Below, one piece after another: positions 26,807 to 36,762 of a DNA stretch of 64,000 nucleotides (positions are counted from its first letter, which is position 1; the number at the start of each line of letters is the position of its first letter). The notes below the pieces were generated by a model that did not search any database, had not been told where the DNA came from, and worked only from the letters and a program-made list of their open reading frames with translations. The position numbers were made by a program, and so were the translations under genes. This stretch comes from Alicyclobacillus sp. ALC3 (GTDB lineage Bacteria; Bacillota; Bacilli; Alicyclobacillales; Alicyclobacillaceae), in NCBI RefSeq assembly GCF_028751195.1, contig NZ_CP066784.1, positions 1,674,001 through 1,738,000 of the forward strand. The letters run 5' to 3'.

Positions 26807-28219
26807 CTAACCCCCGACTTCAACGTCAAGGTCTCGAACGATGCGGCTTGCGAGACCTGGGTCGCGGGAGGACTGTGCGTTAATGATGATGATTCCGATG
26901 ACAATCCACGCTAGGGCGATGTATGGGAACAGATTATAAGGGAACGAAGGGACAGGGTAGATATTGCCGTAAATTGGCCACAGTAAAACAATGAATCCGA
27001 CAACTGGGACAATCAGGTGGCGAACAACAGAGTAATACCCTGCACTTTTGCGTTTGCCGAAGTACCGAATTGCAGCGACGTTAATCAAGAGGTAAGCAAC
27101 CAACAGCGTAAATGTCCCGATGGTGCCAAAGTACGCATAGAAGTTGGAAGCTCCCGCTGGGAGCCCGATTATCAGGTACAAGACGACCCCCAAGATGCTG
27201 ATTGTGTTGACAGCAACATGCGGTGTTCCATGACGGTCGTGGACCCGGCTGAGGAACCGCGGAAGCGCCCCGTCGCGGCCGAGCGCGAACAGCATCCGAG
27301 ATGCGGCATTGGCAGACCCTAGGGAACAGGCAAATGCACTGATCATCGCCGCGAAATCGACGAATGTCCCCATTGCACTGCCAATGTAGGACGAAGCAAG
27401 CGTATCAAGAGGTGCGCTGGAACCTGCAAGTTTGGCAACGTGTCCAGCTCCGAATCCAATCACTTCTGAGTAACTGACAAACACGTAGAAGATGCCTGCG
27501 GCAATCACCGTGCCATAAATCGCAAGAGGTACCGCCCTGTGGGGGTTCTTGGCCTCCTCCGCGAGTGTGGCGGCCCCTTCAAATCCAGCAAAGGAAAGGA
27601 CCGCAAAAATCATGCCAGCCCCCACACCGGACAGACCCACAGAACCCATCGAAAACGGCACGGCCGTGTTCCCTGCATTGCCCCCTTTGCCGACAATCAC
27701 AAAGCAGAGGACGAGGACTACAAGAATTGAAATCCCCTCAAGCAGGAGTGCCGCACGCGTGGACAGCCGCACATCGCGATAGGAGAAAAACCAAACCACT
27801 GCCATACCGACGAACACAAGCAGCCACTCTGGTACATGGAGACCGAAATGCAAGAGAAACACATTCGCAAAGTTGCCAAATAGAGCCGCACATCCGGCCG
27901 CATAGGCAAAGTACGTTGCCGTCAGGGCCCACCCGGATACGAAACCTGTCTTTGGGCCCAACCCTTGTGCGTTATAGGCGTAGACTGAACCTGAGTGCGG
28001 AATGCGCTTTGAAAACTCAAAGAACGACACGCCAACGAGCAGCATCGCAATGGTTCCGACCAAGAATGAGAGCGGTACACTTGCCCCTGCCGCCCCTGCC
28101 GCAGGCGCGGTGTTAAAAGCCATCGCCATCGTCGGCGCGACAATGGATACGGATAGTGCCAGAACTTCCACCATCGACAGATAGTTTCGCTTCAGTTTGT
28201 TCTGATTGTTCTGCGCCAT
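26807..28219 (-). CDS. APC-family amino acid/amine permease
   Basis: A 470-aa membrane transporter with about 12 helices. The first helix region LALSVSIVAPTMAMAFNTAPAAG and the later FAGFEGAATLAEEAKNPHRAVP (helix 6 and following loop) are characteristic of the amino acid-polyamine-organocation superfamily, close to the PuuP and YhdG types. ATG at 28219 follows AAAGGAGG. As first gene of the amine cluster it probably brings in the amine that the ligase then tags with glutamate. The upstream region 28220-28290 is very AT-rich and must hold the promoter; GTGACA near 28290 with TATAAA about 15 bases on is possible. Confidence 0.9.
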   Translation of the reverse strand: MAQNNQNKLKRNYLSMVEVLALSVSIVAPTMAMAFNTAPAAGAAGASVPLSFLVGTIAMLLVGVSFFEFSKRIPHSGSVYAYNAQGLGPKTGFVSGWALTATYFAYAAGCAALFGNFANVFLLHFGLHVPEWLLVFVGMAVVWFFSYRDVRLSTRAALLLEGISILVVLVLCFVIVGKGGNAGNTAVPFSMGSVGLSGVGAGMIFAVLSFAGFEGAATLAEEAKNPHRAVPLAIYGTVIAAGIFYVFVSYSEVIGFGAGHVAKLAGSSAPLDTLASSYIGSAMGTFVDFAAMISAFACSLGSANAASRMLFALGRDGALPRFLSRVHDRHGTPHVAVNTISILGVVLYLIIGLPAGASNFYAYFGTIGTFTLLVAYLLINVAAIRYFGKRKSAGYYSVVRHLIVPVVGFIVLLWPIYGNIYPVPSFPYNLFPYIALAWIVIGIIIINAQSSRDPGLASRIVRDLDVEVGG

Positions 28220-28440
28220 CTCCCAGCCTCCTTTATCTAATTTTAGTTATGATAATTCACAATTTATAATTTTTATTCTGTTTTGTCACTAGATGCACTT
28301 TCCAGTTAAGCGGGACAGGACCACGAGGTCTTCCAAGTGGTTGCGTCGAAGTTTTTTGTCGGTCACAACCACCGTGCTGATGGTCACATGCGGTGTGTGG
28401 ACAGTCCGGATATTTGAAAGGTTGAGGAGGGGAACAGACA

Positions 28441-29100
28441 TTGAACGACAGCCTGCCCGAAGAATTTGCCCGCGTGGCACGAGCGTTGGCGCAGACCTAC
28501 CACGTCCCCGACATCATGTTGGCAGAGACGCGCTTGGTGTTTGTACTAGAGTCCCCGCATGTGCAGGAGTTGAAGTACGGCGCACCGGTGTCCGGTCCAT
28601 CAGGCGCCACCATGACCAAGCACCTGTTTGGCGAAGCCTATGAACGCTATCCACTTGGCCGCCTGGTCAGGAAGAACGTCGACGACGCCGTGCATCGGCC
28701 GCGGCTGGACCGAATCGGCCTGATGAACGTCTGCAATATCCCCATGCAGGCTGCTGCGTACGACAATCGGCAGATCGTGCAGACGCATGGGATGTGGATG
28801 CAGGCGATGGCGACCCTGCGCTCCTCCAACCAGACTGATACGTACCGGGACCAGCACGTGGAAGCGGTACAGACGGTGCTGGTTCTGAGCCTCCGCCGTA
28901 AACTACAGGTCCTGGCGGACCGCCCACTGACACTTGTACCCTGCGGACGTTTCGCGCAGAAGTTCTTCCGCCTCGCCGGCGTGCAGAGTCCTGCGTGGAC
29001 CGTGATAGACGGCGTTCCCCACCCCTCCTACAACTCATGGGATCGCGCGCAGTACCAGGACGCCGTCGCCCGCGTGTGCCAAGCGCTAAACGAGGAATAG
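28441..29100 (+). CDS. Uracil-DNA-glycosylase-superfamily-like protein
   Basis: A 219-aa protein, divergent from the amine operon. FVLESPHVQELKYGAPVSG resembles motif A of the uracil-DNA glycosylase superfamily (water-activating segment), LMNVCNIPMQ the following strand, LTLVPCGRFAQKFF a middle strand, and VIDGVPHPSYNSW the motif C with HPS. The arrangement fits a UDG-like fold, but the glycosylase activity is not certain and several members bind other ligands. TTG at 28441 has AGGAGGGG 7-8 bases upstream. It stands alone; 29101 onwards is non-coding. Confidence 0.55.
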   Translation: MNDSLPEEFARVARALAQTYHVPDIMLAETRLVFVLESPHVQELKYGAPVSGPSGATMTKHLFGEAYERYPLGRLVRKNVDDAVHRPRLDRIGLMNVCNIPMQAAAYDNRQIVQTHGMWMQAMATLRSSNQTDTYRDQHVEAVQTVLVLSLRRKLQVLADRPLTLVPCGRFAQKFFRLAGVQSPAWTVIDGVPHPSYNSWDRAQYQDAVARVCQALNEE

Positions 29101-29527
29101 GCTGGAGAGTTCGCGGGACGTGAGCCGTGGAGCGGATTGTGCCGGGATGTGAGCGATGGCGCGGCGCGGGGACGATGGCGGTGGGCGGCGAGCGAGGATG
29201 CGGTGGGTTGGCGGTGGCGGTGGGCGGCGAGCGAGGAGGCGGTGGGTTGGCGGTGGGTTGGCGCCAGTTTGGCGCTAACCCAGGACGAGGATGCCCGCGA
29301 TTTTGCCAGACGAAGGGAGATGTGCACCCGTAACGCCGATGGGCTACTCGAAGACAGGTCCAAGACCAACCTCGAGCAATCCTGCCGCGCAGCGTGCTGA
29401 CGAGCCAAGCCTCGAGACCGCAATCGAGATCGAACCGAATCGGTAAGCCCCCAAGGTTGTAGCCCAGCACAGCGTGCGGCCGTGCTACTGCACACATCGG
29501 CCAGGACGGCCCACCGGCGCGACCGCT
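29101..29527. other. Intergenic region with GC-rich repeats and a lone array-D-type hairpin core
   Basis: Between two converging genes. From 29160 to 29260 short direct repeats GGCGGTGGGCGGCGAGCGAG and GGTGGGTTGGC recur two to three times. At 29261-29275 stands GCGCCA-GTT-TGGCGC followed by TAACCC, a single relative of the core that fills arrays D and E. The remainder shows nothing I can name. Confidence 0.6.
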
Positions 29528-29797
29528 CTACTCCACAGGCAACTCGAGTTGGTGCCAAGCGTGCAGTTCTAGGGTGCGGGCACCCGCTGCAACGACCGGA
29601 TCGGCTTGAGCCAACTGACTGGCCTCTTCCTCGCTGTCACACTCGTACATGACCATTCCGCCTTTGCCGTCGACAAACGGCCCGGCCATCACGACCTTGC
29701 CTTGACGGTACAAATCACTGATGTACGCTAGGTGGGCGGGGCGAACCTGCTGATTCAACTCCGGATCGACAATTGTCAGCAACGCCACGTATTTCAT
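29528..29797 (-). CDS. YCII-domain protein
   Basis: An 89-aa protein of the YCII/dimeric ferredoxin-like fold. MKYVALLTIVDPE opens the first strand, RPAHLAYISDLYRQGKVVMAGPFVDGKGGMVMY carries the conserved His and the AGPF turn, and the end forms a helix and the last strand. Known members are small hydrolases or dehalogenases with a His-Asp pair, but most are unassigned. It starts 2 bases after the aldehyde dehydrogenase stop and shares its operon, so a role in clearing a reactive aldehyde-derived compound is possible. Confidence 0.85.
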   Translation of the reverse strand: MKYVALLTIVDPELNQQVRPAHLAYISDLYRQGKVVMAGPFVDGKGGMVMYECDSEEEASQLAQADPVVAAGARTLELHAWHQLELPVE

Positions 29798-29799
29798 CG

Positions 29800-31377
29800 T
29801 TATTTCTCCTCTCGACTAGGTTTGCTTGCGTGGCGTAGGAGTTTCAAGTAGGTCGAGAGAAACTTCGGCCAGTTGCGATTAGACGAGTAGTAACTCTCGA
29901 GCAGCGTCTTGAACAAGCCGTACTTCCCCGCATACGGGAACCAGTTGACTTCGCGCAGGCGCTTGCCTTTGTCGACCATGACCGCCGTCTGCCGGCAGAA
30001 CATGCGCATCCCGTCTGGCCCGTGGTAGCGGCCGAGGCCACTTGACTTCTCGCCGCCAAAGGGGAGGTCGTGGTTGACGATCGTGATCACTACATCGTTG
30101 ACCAGCACGTTCCCACTCACAAGTTGCGACGCGACGCGACGGCCGCGTCCGACGGCCGCGGTCCACACGCTCGCTGACAAGCCGTACTCGGAGTCGTTGG
30201 CGAGGGCGATGGCTTCTTCTTCCGTATCGAAGGGGATCACGGGCAGCACCGGCCCAAACGTCTCCTCCTGCACAACGGCCATGTCTTGGCGGACATTGGT
30301 CAGGACCATCGGCTCGAGCCACAGGCCGCTTTCCGGCGCAGTGCGCCATTCCTCAGGCGGGCGTCCGGTCTGAAGCACCGCGCCTTCGGCGAGCGCGGCA
30401 GAGACGTGCCGACGCACAATGTCGACTTGATGCGGGAAGGTCATCGATCCGATGTCCGAGCTGGCGTCTGTGCCTTGGCGCAGGTTTCGAACCTCCGCGC
30501 ACAGCTTGTCGACGAACCTATCGTACACCGATCGCTCCACGTAGATCCGCTCCACCGCCATGCAGACCTGCCCCGAGTTCATCAGGCCGCCCCAGATGGC
30601 CGCTTGGACGGCGCGATCGAGCGGGGCATCGTTGAAGACGATCATCGGGTCCTTGCCACCGAGTTCGAGGGTGGTCGGGATCAACTGACGGGCGGCGGCC
30701 TGCTGAATGATCTGTCCGGTCCTAGCCGATCCCGTAAAGAATATGTAGTCCGGCCCTGCATCGACGAGGGCAGCCCCGAGGTCCTTGCCACCGTGCGCCA
30801 CCTGCACCACGCCTTCCGGCCAGCCGCTCGCCTTGAACAGCCGCTCGATCACGACGCCTACCCGCGGCGTCACCTCCGACGGCTTGAGGACGACTGTGTT
30901 CCCTGCGATGAGCGCGTTTAGCATCGGCACCATCGGCAACTGCAACGGGAAGTTCCACGGTGCGATGACAAGCACCACGCCACGCGGCTTATACACAACA
31001 TACGACGTCTTTCCGATAAATAGCAGCGGCGTCGTGGTCTTCTGAGCGCCGAGCGACTTCTCTGCATGCCTCTCGATGTGTCGGATGGCTTCAAGGACGG
31101 GCAGGATGTCGGTTGTCATCGCCTCCATCGCGACTTTCCCCGTCTCCTCTGCCACCTGTCCGGCAATGTCGTCGAGTTCGGCCACCATGGTTTCACGCAG
31201 ACGTTTCAGGTATTTCAGCCGCTCAGCCACCGGCGTGGTGCGCCAGGCGGCGAATGCTGTCCGGGATCGGGCGTATAAAGCCGGTACGCCGTCTGCCGGG
31301 CAGACCGGCACGGCACCGAGGTTCTCGCCGGTAGCTGGATTGGTCACCGGCAACGTATTCGGCAAAACGGTGGACAT
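29800..31377 (-). CDS. Aldehyde dehydrogenase family protein
   Basis: A 525-aa NAD(P)-dependent enzyme that oxidises aldehydes to acids. Visible: VVLVIAPWNFPLQLPMVPML (substrate/cofactor entry, catalytic Asn), VVLKPSEVTPRVG, FFTGSARTGQII (GSxxxG), LELGGKDPMIVF with the general-base Glu, and NSGQVCMAVERIYV with the catalytic Cys, and EETFGPVLPVIPF. It is about 30 residues longer than most members, with a C-terminal SYYSSNRNWPKFL region as in the ALDH3/coniferyl-type clade. ATG at 31377 follows AGGAGGAATGC; the frame upstream is repeat DNA. YCII gene follows after 2 bases. Confidence 0.92.
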   Translation of the reverse strand: MSTVLPNTLPVTNPATGENLGAVPVCPADGVPALYARSRTAFAAWRTTPVAERLKYLKRLRETMVAELDDIAGQVAEETGKVAMEAMTTDILPVLEAIRHIERHAEKSLGAQKTTTPLLFIGKTSYVVYKPRGVVLVIAPWNFPLQLPMVPMLNALIAGNTVVLKPSEVTPRVGVVIERLFKASGWPEGVVQVAHGGKDLGAALVDAGPDYIFFTGSARTGQIIQQAAARQLIPTTLELGGKDPMIVFNDAPLDRAVQAAIWGGLMNSGQVCMAVERIYVERSVYDRFVDKLCAEVRNLRQGTDASSDIGSMTFPHQVDIVRRHVSAALAEGAVLQTGRPPEEWRTAPESGLWLEPMVLTNVRQDMAVVQEETFGPVLPVIPFDTEEEAIALANDSEYGLSASVWTAAVGRGRRVASQLVSGNVLVNDVVITIVNHDLPFGGEKSSGLGRYHGPDGMRMFCRQTAVMVDKGKRLREVNWFPYAGKYGLFKTLLESYYSSNRNWPKFLSTYLKLLRHASKPSREEK

Positions 31378-31570
31378 CGGTGCATTCCTCCTTGGATGCT
31401 GGGCGAGCTGGGCGAGCTGGGCGGGCGGCGGGCGGCGGGCGGCGGCTACATAGCCGGCTTTTCCTCTAATTTCCGGCATCGATGCCGGAGCAAGAAGTGC
31501 ATGAGTCCATTCTGCCTCGGGGTGATGAATTCCTCCAAGTTCGGAGGACCTGCATGCGGTTACCGCCGCC

Positions 31571-31934
31571 CATGTGTCAATTTCGATCACTTCCCGGACG
31601 CCGAGCCCTGCCTATGTGTCGATTTCGATCACTTCCCGGACGCCGAGCCCTGCCTATGTGTCGATTTCGATCACTTCCCCGTCGCCAAGCCCTGCCTATA
31701 TGTCGATTTCGATCACTTCCCGGACGCCGGGCCCCCCGGATGTGTCGATTTCGATCACTTCCCGGCCGCCGAGCCCTGCCTATGTGTCGATTTCGATCAC
31801 TTCCCCGCCGCCAAGCCCACCATATGAGTCGATTTCGATCACTTCCCGGCCGCCGAGCCCTGCCTATGTGTCGATTTCGATCACTTCCCGGAAGCCAAGC
31901 CCTGCCTATATGTCGATTTCGATCACTTCCCACT
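31571..31934. repeat. Array B: nine 42-bp repeats with an imperfect hairpin core
   Basis: Nine units at exact 42-bp steps (31571, 31613, 31655 to 31907). Each has GTGTCGATTTCGATCAC, an inverted repeat GTG-TCGA / TCGAtCAC with one bulged base and central TT, then CTTCCCGG and a GC-rich spacer (ACGCCGAGCCCTGCCTAT type). Units differ by a few bases. It lies between the divergent aldehyde dehydrogenase and PLP-enzyme genes. All three plus-strand frames stay open through it because the step is a multiple of three; these are not genes. The flank 31935-32338 holds a duplicated CTCGGCTGTCGCCA, otherwise nothing notable. Confidence 0.95.
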
Positions 31935-32350
31935 CTCGAATCGACCTTTGACGCGAACCGCTGGTGGCCCCGGCAGGAATTCACTGCTCCAAATCGAAAT
32001 TACGTACCAATTCTAACTCTTTCAAGCGCCTGCAGGGAGCCGGTTACCAACGAATGCTGGCAGGGGGCCGATTACCAACTCAGGCTGGCAGCGGACTACG
32101 AAGTCATCGTCTGAGAAAGTAGCGCATATGGAGCATCAACATAGACATGCCGCACTCGACGACACCGCGCCAAACTGCGGCAGAGTCTGGCTCTCGGCTG
32201 TCGCCAATGCCGCTCGGCTGTCGCCAGTGCTCACGGCGTTACGCATGCGTCGTGCAGCAAGGCGGCCAGCGCTCACCGTGACCCTGCGTATCGACTGACC
32301 ACCTGACTACCGATGCGGCCTATCGGACATAAGAGGGGGAATCCGCAACC

Positions 32351-33663
<1,313 letters not shown>

Positions 33664-33676
<13 letters not shown>

Positions 33677-35055
33677 ACCAACAGACGAGCGAACAGACCA
33701 GCGAACAGACCAGCGAACTCACCACCCACCCCGCCAGCCAACCAATCAGCGCCACGCAGACCTGGCGCAACTGGTCTGGTGTGGTCGAGTGCGTGCCGCA
33801 ACAAGTCGTCTACCCCACGTCGGTTGACCAGGTCGTCGAGGTCGTGCAGCGCTGCAACCGGGAAGGGCGGACACTGCGCCTCGTCGGGTCCGGGCACTCC
33901 TTCACCGCGCTTGTGCACACCACAGACATCCTGATGTCGCTCGACCACCTCGCGGGCATCATCGAGATCAGCCAGATCGAGCAAACCGCGACAGTGTGGG
34001 CTGGGACGAAGCTGAAGGCACTCGGTGAGTTGCTGTTCAACCATGGCCTCGCGCAAGAAAACCTCGGCGACATCAACGTGCAGTCCGTTGCAGGCGCCAT
34101 CAGCACAGGTACGCACGGCACCGGCGTCACACTCGGTACGCTGGCGACGCAGGTTGTGCGCATCACAGCCGTCCTCGGCAACGGCGAAGTCGTGACGTGC
34201 TCCGCTGACGACAACGCAGACCTGTTCCACGCGTTGCAGGTATCGCTCGGGTCAATCGGCGTGATCGTCCAGGTTACCTTGCGCCTCATCCCTGCCTACC
34301 GTTTGGTCTACGAGAGCAGTCGCGTGACGCTCGACGACTGCCTCAGCCAGCTCGAAGACTTGAAACAAAACAATCGCCACATCGAGTTCTACTGTTTTCC
34401 GTACAGTCGTACCGTGCAATTAAAGCGGATGAACCGTACGGACAGTCCCGTCAGTGACCACGGGTTCAAGGACTACTTCAACAAAGTGGTGATGGAAAAC
34501 TACGTGTTCGGCGCCCTGTCCGGATGTTGCAAAACGGCACCCGGGCTGACGCGTACGGTCAGTCGCCTGTCCGCGTCAAGTGTGCCCGTCGGACGCGAGG
34601 TGAACTGGAGCCACCGCCTGTTTGCGACACCGCGACTCGTGCGCTTTAACGAGATGGAGTACAACATCCCAGCCGAGCATATGGCAGCGGCCATCCGTGA
34701 AGTGCTCGAGTACATCGAGCGCGAGCGCATTGCCGTTCACTTTCCCATCGAGTGCCGGTTTGTGCGCGGCGACGACATCTGGCTGAGTCCAGCTTACGGC
34801 CGCGACTCCGCCTACATTGCGGTGCACATGTACCGCGGTATGCCCTACGAATCCTACTTTCACGGGGTGGAAGCGATTATGAAGCGCTTTGGCGGGCGAC
34901 CGCACTGGGGCAAACTTCACTACCGCGCAGGTGCAGACATTGCCGCTCAGTATCCAAAGTGGGGGGCGTTCCACGCAGTGCGCCAGACTGCAGATGCGAA
35001 CGGCGTGCTCTTGAACGACTATCTGCGCAGACTGTTTGGGGAGGTAGAAGCATGA
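33664..35055 (+). CDS. FAD-linked aldonolactone/sugar oxidase
   Basis: A 463-aa oxidase of the D-arabinono-1,4-lactone, L-gulonolactone and alditol oxidase family, transferring electrons from a sugar or lactone to oxygen. The FAD domain has VVYPTSVDQVVEVVQ, RLVGSGHSFTALVHT (flavin-binding His region) and VAGAISTGTHGTG. The C-terminal ALO domain ends HWGKLHYR, the HWxK substrate-site motif. The N-terminal TSEQTSEQTSE comes from a 12-bp repeat. GTG at 33664 follows GGGGGA; a second GTG at 33673 forms GTGA with the preceding stop. It is the middle gene of the PLP-enzyme, oxidase and MFS operon. Confidence 0.87.
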
Positions 35056-36218
35056 GTCTAGCGCTCTCGCCAGAGCCAAGGGCGGCAACCTCGTCGCGCT
35101 GGGGAATCATCGCAGCGTTTGCGATGGTCGCGGCCGCGACGCAGCTGCTCTGGGTGACGTATACACCCATCACCACAGAAGCCGCAGCGTTCTACCACGT
35201 CTCCGACTCCGCAGCCGGATGGCTGTCTGAGGTTTTTCCGCTCTTATACGTTTTGCTCGCCATCCCCTGTGGTATGCTCACCGACCGCTGGTTCCGCGGA
35301 TCGCTCGCTGTTGGCTCCATTCTCACCGCCGTCGGAGGACTCATACGCGTGGCGCCGACGTTCGATGCAGCACTCATCGGCCAGATTGTGATCTCGGTCG
35401 GACAACCACTAGTGGTCAACGCAATCAACAAAGCGGCTGCCGTCTACGTCGCGGAAAAGCAGCGCCCAACTGCCATCGCGGTCGGGTCGGCCAGTCTCTT
35501 TGGCGGCATTCTGATCGCGATGCTCTCCGGTCCCATCCTGCTCTCCGCGAGCGGCATGTCTGCGGTGCTGTGGAGTCAGGCCCTGTTCGCGGTCGTCGGC
35601 ACCCTGTGGCTGTTGTGGGCCTTGCGCTCGCAGCCAGTCTACAGCGCACCGGCAGACGTCCGGTCGTCGATTTCGCGGGTCTGGAAAAACGGCCTCATCC
35701 GCACGCTGTCGGGCCTCCTTTTCATCGGGTTTGGCCTCTTTATCGCTGTGACCACATGGCTCCAGGTGCTACTCGCAAAGGACGGCGTCACCAGTCTCGA
35801 AGTCGGGATTGCGCTCGCGGTGATGACAGCGGCCGGCATTGTCGGCGCTGGTATTGTCCCGCCGTGGGCGATCAAGCACGGCCGTTCACGCCATGTCGTC
35901 GTGGCTTCGCTCGCAGTCAGCGTCGTGGCGCTCGTCGCGATTGGCTTCGGTCGCCCATTCTGGCTAATTGCAGGGCTGCTCGCAGTGACCGGGTTTTTGC
36001 TTCTGGCAGACCTGCCGATTTTGCTGTCCATCACGGAGATTCACTCTGCGCCTTCCGACGTTGGGACGGCGTCCGGGCTGTTGCTGCTCTTTGGCAACGC
36101 TGGCGGTATTGTGCTCGCGCTGCTCGTGCAGGTATTCGTCAACCACTCACTTGTAGCTGTGGGGATACTTGTCATTGGCTCCGCAATCGCGGTTCCACTG
36201 ACGCGGCGCGTACCGTAA
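35052..36218 (+). CDS. MFS transporter of the PLP-enzyme/oxidase operon
   Basis: A 388-aa transporter with about 12 helices. Helix 1 (WGIIAAFAMVAAATQLLW) is followed by the loop motif GMLTDRWFRGS. The second half starts with RTLSGLLFIGFGLFIAVTTWL. It resembles CynX/NarK-like small MFS proteins. The ATG overlaps the oxidase stop as ATGA with GAGG upstream, so the frame's earlier start at 34752 inside the oxidase gene is excluded. It probably moves the substrate or product of the two enzymes encoded before it; direction of transport cannot be judged. Confidence 0.88.
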   Translation: MSLALSPEPRAATSSRWGIIAAFAMVAAATQLLWVTYTPITTEAAAFYHVSDSAAGWLSEVFPLLYVLLAIPCGMLTDRWFRGSLAVGSILTAVGGLIRVAPTFDAALIGQIVISVGQPLVVNAINKAAAVYVAEKQRPTAIAVGSASLFGGILIAMLSGPILLSASGMSAVLWSQALFAVVGTLWLLWALRSQPVYSAPADVRSSISRVWKNGLIRTLSGLLFIGFGLFIAVTTWLQVLLAKDGVTSLEVGIALAVMTAAGIVGAGIVPPWAIKHGRSRHVVVASLAVSVVALVAIGFGRPFWLIAGLLAVTGFLLLADLPILLSITEIHSAPSDVGTASGLLLLFGNAGGIVLALLVQVFVNHSLVAVGILVIGSAIAVPLTRRVP

Positions 36219-36314
36219 TTTGTCCCTGAGCGACTTGTCCCTTCCATCCCTCCTCCTGTTTGCATTGGCTGTAGCAACGCTGCATTCATACAAGTCAAAC
36301 AGGAGGAACGATCG

Positions 36315-36737
36315 ATGAAGGACGGACCGAGTTTCTTTTTTGCGCAAACCATCAACAGCGAACAGCCACTTGACACAACAACCGTCCCCGTCCTTACACT
36401 CTGCGTGTTCGCCGAACGTGAGCATGCCGTCGCAAAACTGGACGCTTCGACTCAGGTTGTGTGCGACGCAGCATCCGCTCCGCACAGTTTAAATATCGAG
36501 TTATACCGAAACGGTACGTTCGTCACCAGTCATCTGGTGCAACTCGATGAGTCTGCCGCTCATGTGGAAAACGGATTTCTCGTCGCAACGGACAACTTGA
36601 CGTGGGCGGACACACCCGACGCTGGCGTCAACCTGTATCAAATGATGATCACGGTGCTCGACGACACGGACGAGGGCGAGATGAAAGGCCGCGCCTTTGC
36701 AGGGACGCGCAGCCTCAATGCCACCGTGTTTCCGTAA
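36315..36737 (+). CDS. Hypothetical beta-rich protein
   Basis: A 140-aa protein I do not recognise. It has no signal peptide or membrane helix and is rich in Thr, Asp and Val with alternating beta-strand patterns (TTVPVLTLCVFA; SHLVQLDESAAHVENGFLV; AFAGTRSLNATVF). Strand-rich small proteins of this kind occur in spore coats and exosporia, which would suit the organism, but that is a guess. ATG at 36315 has AGGAGG 8 bases upstream. It stands alone between the MFS gene and a converging GT87 gene. Confidence 0.62.
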   Translation: MKDGPSFFFAQTINSEQPLDTTTVPVLTLCVFAEREHAVAKLDASTQVVCDAASAPHSLNIELYRNGTFVTSHLVQLDESAAHVENGFLVATDNLTWADTPDAGVNLYQMMITVLDDTDEGEMKGRAFAGTRSLNATVFP

Positions 36738-36762
36738 CAACCATCTGTTACTTCGGCAGGTT

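Noticed and set aside
26761..26904. Longer N-terminus of the GS-like ligase (TTG 26904)
   Set aside because: It lies inside the permease coding region, and GAGGAGG fits the TTG at 26760 much better.
31396..32114. Repeat proteins predicted across array B
   Set aside because: The 42-bp unit keeps three plus-strand frames open at once and the products have no starts with ribosome binding sites.
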